Below, one piece after another: positions 59,053 to 64,000 of a stretch of DNA of 64,000 nucleotides. The stretch lies in NCBI GenBank assembly GCA_040222185.1, contig JAVKDP010000082.1, positions 1 through 64,000 of the forward strand, written 5' to 3'. Position numbers and translations under genes: made by a program. This DNA is from JAVKDP01 sp040222185. Its GTDB lineage: Bacteria > Bacteroidota > Rhodothermia > Balneolales > Balneolaceae. The number at the start of each line of letters is the position of its first letter. Within the stretch, counting starts at the first letter, position 1. The notes beneath the pieces are model-generated. The model was not told the origin of the DNA. It saw nothing but the letters and a program-made list of their open reading frames with translations, and did not search any database.

Positions 59053-60363
59053 ATGTCATCTACTCAAAAGAATCAACAGGAAATACTGGATAAACTAGGA
59101 ATTGAAGCGCTGAACCCAATGCAGGAGAAAGCCAAGTTTACCATTCACTCGAATCCGGAAACTATTTTACTCTCTCCTACAGGGACAGGTAAAACCCTGG
59201 CTTTTATGCTTCCTCTAATAGCTGAGTTGGATACTTACAATGATGCTATTCAGGCATTAATCCTTGTCCCATCAAGAGAGCTCGCAATACAGATTGAACA
59301 AGTAACAAGGGATATGGGAACTGGTTTTAAAGCTAATGCATTCTATGGGGGACGAAGTTTCTCAAAAGACCGAACTGATTTAAAAAAGCCGCCCGCTGTA
59401 TTGATTGGAACTCCGGGTCGTATAGCAGATCATTTGCGAAGAGGAACCTTCTCTGCTGAGGATATCAATACTTTAGTTTTGGATGAATTTGATAAATCCC
59501 TGGAAGTTGGGTTCGAAGGAGAAATGACTGAGATTCTTGAAGCTCTTCCGAATATCAAAAAGAAAATTCTAACTTCTGCTACACAAGGAGTCGAAATTCC
59601 TGAATTCGTTGGAATCAAGAATCCTGTGATGGTAGATTTTCTGGATGAAGGCATCTCCAGGCTTCAAATTAAAACCGTGGTTTCGCCTTCAAAAGATAAA
59701 CTAGATATACTCGTAGACCTCCTGAATCATATCGGGGATGAGCCGGGCATCATATTCTGTAATTTTAAGGAGTCCATTCGCAGAGTCAGCGACTTCCTTA
59801 ATTTCCATAAAATAGATCACAGTTGTTTCTATGGTGGAATGGAGCAAAGCGACCGGGAAAATGCATTAATTAAATTTCGGAATGGAACTGAAAGGCTATT
59901 AATCGCAACAGATTTAGCTGCTAGAGGAATAGATGTTCCCGAGATGAAGTTTATTATTCACTATCATCTTCCTCTAAAAAGTGAAGAATTCACCCACCGG
60001 AATGGACGAACTGCCCGAATGAATGCTGACGGAACTGCTTTTGTAATACAATGGGTTGAAGAAAAACTGCCAGATTTCATTCAAAGCGATGGTGTTGAAA
60101 CACTTACAAAAGCTTCTACTCCTTCATCAACACTTTGGAAGACCGTCTACATTTCTGGTGGACGGAGAGATAAAATTTCGAAAGGTGATATTGCAGGCTT
60201 ATTCTTTAAACAGGGGAAACTGAATAAACAAGAATTAGGTGTTATAGAGTTAAAACAAGACTGTGCCTTTGTAGCAGTAAAATCAGATAAAGTGAACTCG
60301 GTAATTAAAAAAGTCGATAATACCCGGCTAAAGAAAAGAAAAATAAAGGTTAGGCTGATTTAG
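59053..60363 (+). CDS. DEAD-box RNA helicase, DbpA-like
   Basis: Start taken at the ATG at 59053; a TTG two codons earlier is possible. The 436-residue protein has Walker A SPTGTGKT, LVPSRELAIQIEQV, TPGRIADHLRRG, motif II VLDEFD (DEFD rather than DEAD), SAT region and ATDLAARGIDVPEM, plus HRNGRTAR. The last 70 residues (YISGGRRDKISKGDIAGLFFKQGKLN, RLKKRKIKVRLI) match the DbpA RNA-binding domain that recognises 23S rRNA hairpin 92. It probably acts in ribosome assembly. The DEFD variation is a noticeable oddity. Confidence 0.87.
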   Translation: MSSTQKNQQEILDKLGIEALNPMQEKAKFTIHSNPETILLSPTGTGKTLAFMLPLIAELDTYNDAIQALILVPSRELAIQIEQVTRDMGTGFKANAFYGGRSFSKDRTDLKKPPAVLIGTPGRIADHLRRGTFSAEDINTLVLDEFDKSLEVGFEGEMTEILEALPNIKKKILTSATQGVEIPEFVGIKNPVMVDFLDEGISRLQIKTVVSPSKDKLDILVDLLNHIGDEPGIIFCNFKESIRRVSDFLNFHKIDHSCFYGGMEQSDRENALIKFRNGTERLLIATDLAARGIDVPEMKFIIHYHLPLKSEEFTHRNGRTARMNADGTAFVIQWVEEKLPDFIQSDGVETLTKASTPSSTLWKTVYISGGRRDKISKGDIAGLFFKQGKLNKQELGVIELKQDCAFVAVKSDKVNSVIKKVDNTRLKKRKIKVRLI

Positions 60364-60417
60364 CATTCGTTTTAGAATACCTATCTTATTTAAAAGTTAT
60401 TTCTACAAAGCAAGACT

Positions 60418-61008
60418 ATGATTCATACAAAAGATTTTAATCTTCAATCTGGTGATTTTAAAGATTACTCAAGAAAACTCCTTCCAATTATTAAAGTCTC
60501 AACTCAGACAGGTAGCACTGAAACTAAGATTATGTTTTCTAAAGACAATCAGCTTTTACATCAAAAAATTGTTGGGGATATCTCATGTTTCTATGGTATA
60601 GAAACAGAGACCAGTTTTCAGTTATTATTTGAAAAAAATGTTCCTGACTTGTTAAATATTGAGGATGTTAACAAAATTGCCCAGGAAAATTTATTTCGAG
60701 CCATTCAAAATAAACTTCAAGTTCATAAATTTGGTAATTCATCTATCGGACTTACTTGTGGTGGCAACCATGAAGCAGCTCTAATTTTGTTATCAGGTAT
60801 ATGGAATCTATTAAGTCAAAAGCTTGGTGCGTCAATAGTTTTTGCTTTGATCGCAAAAGATTTAGCAGTGTTTTCGAACAGTGAAAATGTTGAAGATATA
60901 AATGCTATAAAGGAAATGATTTCTGAAGTACACTCAACTGGTGAACGCCTTTTATCCAAAAAACTTTTTCTCCATGAAGATGGAAAATTTGAAGTTTTTA
61001 GCACTTAA
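60418..61008 (+). CDS. DUF1444-like hypothetical protein
   Basis: This 196-residue protein is soluble. The central to C-terminal part (EDVNKIAQENLFRAIQNKL, GGNHEAALILLSGIWNLLSQKLGASIVFALIAKDLAVF, LLSKKLFLHEDGKFEVF) follows the layout of DUF1444/YtpP proteins, as recalled, but the N-terminus is shorter. Function is unknown. It sits 19 bp upstream of the aldo/keto reductase, so the two may be co-transcribed. Confidence 0.55.
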   Translation: MIHTKDFNLQSGDFKDYSRKLLPIIKVSTQTGSTETKIMFSKDNQLLHQKIVGDISCFYGIETETSFQLLFEKNVPDLLNIEDVNKIAQENLFRAIQNKLQVHKFGNSSIGLTCGGNHEAALILLSGIWNLLSQKLGASIVFALIAKDLAVFSNSENVEDINAIKEMISEVHSTGERLLSKKLFLHEDGKFEVFST

Positions 61009-61027
61009 TTGACTTAAATAATTCCAA

Positions 61028-62014
61028 ATGAATTACAGAATATTAGGAAAAACAGGTTTTAATATATCGGAAGTATCTCTCGGTACATGGCAAGTTGGTG
61101 GAACATGGGGTTCTGGCTTTGACCATGACCTGGCTGCTAAATTATTACATCAAGCATATGACCTGGGTGTAAATTTCATTGATACCGCTGATGTTTACGA
61201 AGGTGGTGAGAGCGAAAAAGCAGTTGGTAAATTTGTTAAATCAGTAAGCGATCGAATTTATGTAGCAACAAAATGTGGAAGGCAGATTAACCCTCATATT
61301 AATCAGAATTATACACCTCTAGCCTTAAGAACTTATGTAGAAGATTCATTGACAAGAATGGGTTTAGATACTCTTGATTTAATCCAGCTTCACTGCCCCC
61401 CAACTGAAGTGTATTACAGACCCGAAATATTTGATGAATTCAAAAAGCTCAAAAAAGAAGGTAAAATTCTTAACCTCGGAGTTAGTGTTGAAAAGGTTGA
61501 AGAAGCGTTAAAGGCTATTGAGTTTGAAAATGTAACCACTGTCCAAATCATTTATAACATGTTCAGGCAAAGGCCTGATGACACTTTCTTTAAAAAAGCT
61601 AAGGAAAGAAACGTTGGTGTTATAGCACGTGTACCATTAGCCAGTGGATTGCTAACCGGTAAATATACTATCAATACAACATTTGAAGCTGGCGATCATC
61701 GCCAAAGTAACAGAAATGGCGAATGGTTTGATAAAGGAGAAACATTTGCAGGTATTCCTTTTGAACAAGGACTTGAAGCAGTTGAAAAAATTAAGAAGCT
61801 ATTTCCGGACCATGATAACCTTGCACAAATAGCACTTCGTTGGATTCTTATGAATCAATCTGCGAGTTGTGTAATCCCAGGTGCTTCAAAGACTTCACAA
61901 ATAGAATCAAATATTGCAGCCTCTGGTTTACCTGGAATACCACCTCAGATACTTGATGAAATACAAGCGATTTACGAGTCTGAGATCAGACAACATGTGC
62001 ATCATCTGTGGTGA
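61028..62014 (+). CDS. aldo/keto reductase
   Basis: This 328-residue NADPH-dependent reductase has the catalytic tetrad Asp52 and Tyr57 (FIDTADVYEGG), Lys82 (VATKCGRQ) and His122 (LIQLHCPPTE), and the nucleotide-binding end (RWILMNQSASCVIPGASKTSQI). It belongs to the AKR branch with YhdN/MocA-type sugar or aldehyde reductases. Substrate not defined. Convergent with the LVIVD lipoprotein gene. Confidence 0.9.
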   Translation: MNYRILGKTGFNISEVSLGTWQVGGTWGSGFDHDLAAKLLHQAYDLGVNFIDTADVYEGGESEKAVGKFVKSVSDRIYVATKCGRQINPHINQNYTPLALRTYVEDSLTRMGLDTLDLIQLHCPPTEVYYRPEIFDEFKKLKKEGKILNLGVSVEKVEEALKAIEFENVTTVQIIYNMFRQRPDDTFFKKAKERNVGVIARVPLASGLLTGKYTINTTFEAGDHRQSNRNGEWFDKGETFAGIPFEQGLEAVEKIKKLFPDHDNLAQIALRWILMNQSASCVIPGASKTSQIESNIAASGLPGIPPQILDEIQAIYESEIRQHVHHLW

Positions 62015-62024
62015 TCTAAGTCTT

Positions 62025-63194
62025 CTAATTTCGTGACCGAATCGGAATAGTACTTAAATAAGCAATTTCACCAATATTACTGTAGTCGTATTGAACAATT
62101 CCAGAGCTTCCGCTAATCATAAGTACACTGGCATGTGGAAAGATTCCAAACGCGCTCATATCAGCCGTATAGTGTACTTCTTCTAAATCCATAGGATTAG
62201 AAACGTCCATAATTCTTATTCCTTCATCGCCTTCACTAATAAACAGGTAGTTTCCAATTATCCCTAATCGTACTGCATTATTTATCTTATAATTAGATAC
62301 CTGCACAGGTTCTTCGGGATTTGCAATGCTATAAATGTATAATGCATCTCTTGAGCCGAGATAAATATATCCGTGATAAATCATTATAGTTTCAATACCC
62401 CAGTCTACTTCTTCTTTATGAACCACTTGAGGTTCTAAAGAACTAATATCAAGTGTAACCAGGCTATTTAAATCTATAGCATACAAGTGGCTATTAGCTA
62501 TTGCAAACCTTTCCATTGGCTGACTAACCTCTTCCAGGAACTCACTGGCTTTTTTATTAGGAATAGACGATTCATTGGTAGCAAGTAGTGCACCTTGAAC
62601 GCCAAATCTTCTGCTGATAATGTAACAGTCATCCGATTCACAAGTATCCGTGAACTGCACTGTTTTCCAATCAACTACAATTCCTTTTGTTGAATCAGCT
62701 CCATGGTAGGGAAAATTTTGATATAGGATTGGGAGGTTCAGAAATACTCCTTTCCTCCTGCTTACTAGCTTAGGATCTGTGATATCTTCAATATTAAAAA
62801 CCAGTAAATCAGAATATGAATCTGCATACAGGAAGTTTCCTTTAACACCTAAATCTCTGTTAGCGGGTATAGTAAGAAATCCAATTTTTACTGGTTCAAC
62901 AGGATCGGTATTATCTATGATGTGAATACCCTTGTTTATTTCATTCACAAATAGAATTCCATTTGATGAAATAACCTTGCCAGGTTTCACAAGCTCTCTA
63001 CTTGTATCCATTTTAACGGAGGATATAAATTCATCCTCAGTCATATATACTGGTTCTATTTTACTCAAAGTCAAAGCTTCTGGATTTACATCAGAACAAG
63101 TACATAGTAATAGAACACATAATAAAGTTGGTAAATACAAACTTTGATTCAGATATATACTATGTCGAGACCTGTTGTTTTTGAGAGAGACCAT
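62025..63194 (-). CDS. LVIVD-repeat lipoprotein
   Basis: This 389-residue protein has a signal peptide with the lipobox region LLCVLLLCTC (about Cys31-33). LVIVD-type repeats are seen in GIHIIDNTDPVEPVKIGFL, DLLVFNIEDITDPKLVSR, ALYIYSIANPEEPVQVSNY and GIRIMDVSNPMDLEEVHY, making a beta-propeller of about seven blades. No DUF4114 is present, unlike the related-looking protein at 7756. Surface role is likely; ligand unknown. Upstream 157 bp to the serine hydrolase contains no clear signal. Confidence 0.82.
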   Translation of the reverse strand: MVSLKNNRSRHSIYLNQSLYLPTLLCVLLLCTCSDVNPEALTLSKIEPVYMTEDEFISSVKMDTSRELVKPGKVISSNGILFVNEINKGIHIIDNTDPVEPVKIGFLTIPANRDLGVKGNFLYADSYSDLLVFNIEDITDPKLVSRRKGVFLNLPILYQNFPYHGADSTKGIVVDWKTVQFTDTCESDDCYIISRRFGVQGALLATNESSIPNKKASEFLEEVSQPMERFAIANSHLYAIDLNSLVTLDISSLEPQVVHKEEVDWGIETIMIYHGYIYLGSRDALYIYSIANPEEPVQVSNYKINNAVRLGIIGNYLFISEGDEGIRIMDVSNPMDLEEVHYTADMSAFGIFPHASVLMISGSSGIVQYDYSNIGEIAYLSTIPIRSRN

Positions 63195-63351
63195 GAGGAG
63201 AGAGATTAGTTACTCCTCCAAAAAATATTTTTTAAGCATTTCTACATATCGCATGAAAATGCGATAAACTAAATTTCCTTAGTCAATTTTTAATATTATC
63301 CTTAATCAGTTTAATGAATTCAATCCAGACTTTTAATTAACCAACACTTTG

Positions 63352-64000
63352 ATGAAGAAAACCTTAAGAAACGCTTCTCTGACAGCGTTATTCATCTTAT
63401 TTAGCTTAAATATTTCTGCCCAGGAAAGTAAACCGATAGTTACCTCAGAGGTCAAAGAACGAATTAGCAAAACACTTGAGAGTTTTGTTGATTCAGGTAG
63501 GGTTGCGGGTGCTTCTTCTCTCATATTTGAAAAAGGAAACGAAGTTTATTTTGGAGTATTTGGAAATGCCGATAAGGATAAAGGCATATCTCTGACCCGA
63601 AATTCTATTGTTCAAATCTACTCTATGACTAAGCCAGTAACTGGTGTAGCATTGATGCAGCTATATGAACAAAACAAATTCAAATTAGATGACCCTGTTT
63701 CTAAATATGCCCCAGAGTTTACTCATATGAAGGTTTATGAAGGCGATGATGAGGACGGAAATCCTATACTTTCAGAACCAAAAAGAGCACTTACTATCAG
63801 GGATCTAACACGTCACACATCAGGGTTCGTTAATGATGGAAATCATCCTTATGTAGGCCAGCTACTTACTGAAGCAAATCCATTCAGCCCCGAGAAAACA
63901 CTTGATGATATTGGAAAAATCTATGCAGAGCTGCCACTTATCTTCCATCCGGGAGAACAATGGTATTATGGACCCTCTGTTGATGTACAAGCTTTTTTAG
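63352..64000 (+). CDS. serine hydrolase of the beta-lactamase/EstB class, partial (3' end outside window)
   Basis: The first 216 codons, starting at the ATG at 63352 (MKKTLRNASLTALFILFSLNISAQE, a signal peptide). Class C-like motifs: SxxK in IYSMTKPVTGV (Ser nucleophile, Lys) and YYGPS in place of YxN. A typical RDLTRHTSGF follows. Members of this group are esterases, DD-peptidase-like or beta-lactamase-related enzymes; the function cannot be narrowed, and the gene runs off the right edge. Confidence 0.88.
   Translation, partial: MKKTLRNASLTALFILFSLNISAQESKPIVTSEVKERISKTLESFVDSGRVAGASSLIFEKGNEVYFGVFGNADKDKGISLTRNSIVQIYSMTKPVTGVALMQLYEQNKFKLDDPVSKYAPEFTHMKVYEGDDEDGNPILSEPKRALTIRDLTRHTSGFVNDGNHPYVGQLLTEANPFSPEKTLDDIGKIYAELPLIFHPGEQWYYGPSVDVQAFL

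Noticed and set aside
1..64000. CRISPR arrays, prophage, insertion sequences, tRNA or rRNA genes
   Set aside because: No regularly spaced repeats, transposase or integrase motifs, tRNA cloverleaf or rRNA sequence was seen on either strand.

Overview
The window looks like chromosome of a Gram-negative, marine-type bacterium of the Bacteroidota/Rhodothermota/Balneolota neighbourhood. The pointers are a type IX secretion (T9SS) C-terminal sorting tail of the YQNYPNPFNPST type, many lipoproteins, a GWxTD-domain protein, monomeric NADP isocitrate dehydrogenase, and promoter-like TAnnTTTG boxes in place of clear sigma70 -10 boxes. Gene density is high, intergenic gaps are below 300 bp, and I see no tRNA, rRNA, CRISPR array, prophage or insertion sequence. 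The assignment to a Balneola-like lineage is inference.

Layout. 1-3468: start of a 2-oxoacid:ferredoxin oxidoreductase alpha gene (cut by the window edge), a small secreted protein and a KefB-type antiporter. 3469-16538 (all minus strand): a surface-polysaccharide and signalling island. It has a glycosyltransferase 2, a zinc-ribbon (TackOD1-like) protein, a WbpA/TviB-type nucleotide-sugar dehydrogenase, a beta-propeller/DUF4114 lipoprotein, a HlyD-type fusion protein and a TolC-type outer-membrane protein. These are followed upstream by a four-gene phosphorelay: soluble PAS/GAF histidine kinase, lone receiver, receiver-HPt and LytTR regulator. Each of the three effector transcription units is preceded by a pair of 11-bp direct repeats with an exact 21-bp period. 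That is the geometry of LytTR-family binding sites, and the sequence resembles the AlgR box. I read the island as a LytTR-controlled, alginate-like but distinct exopolysaccharide synthesis/export system. It is the best candidate here for an undescribed system.

16650-24921: housekeeping genes (mtaB, family-4 uracil-DNA glycosylase without the usual Fe-S cysteines, dnaB, M28 peptidase, a DUF3524/QTMAN-like glycosyltransferase, mutL). 25058-32275: a probably frameshifted membrane protein, icd, a small lipoprotein, a GH13 lipoprotein, and a SatD-DUF3307 pair preceded by two perfect tandem dyads. 32473-35918: a periplasmic redox cassette (thioredoxin-like, ApbE, DUF4266 mini-lipoprotein ending GGGCGCN, DUF3570 barrel, cupin). 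36356-39702: two plant-polysaccharide glycoside hydrolases (a T9SS-exported enzyme and a GH10 xylanase) that share TTGCTCA promoter motifs. 40281-52867: methylcrotonyl-CoA carboxylase beta; a plus-strand run GWxTD-pdxA-methyltransferase-ftsE-queG; and a compact minus-strand run tatA-gatA-SDR-QC-prmA-ppx-ECF sigma. 53034-64000: DUF2795 protein, BamA/TamA-like barrel, cyclic-nucleotide-binding protein, rlmD, MFS transporter, DbpA-like helicase, DUF1444-like protein, aldo/keto reductase, LVIVD lipoprotein and the start of a serine hydrolase.

A dispersed GTCATCCTGAG...GAAGGATCTA repeat occurs four times in intergenic DNA, twice as an inverted pair. No stretch longer than 300 bp lacks a gene.
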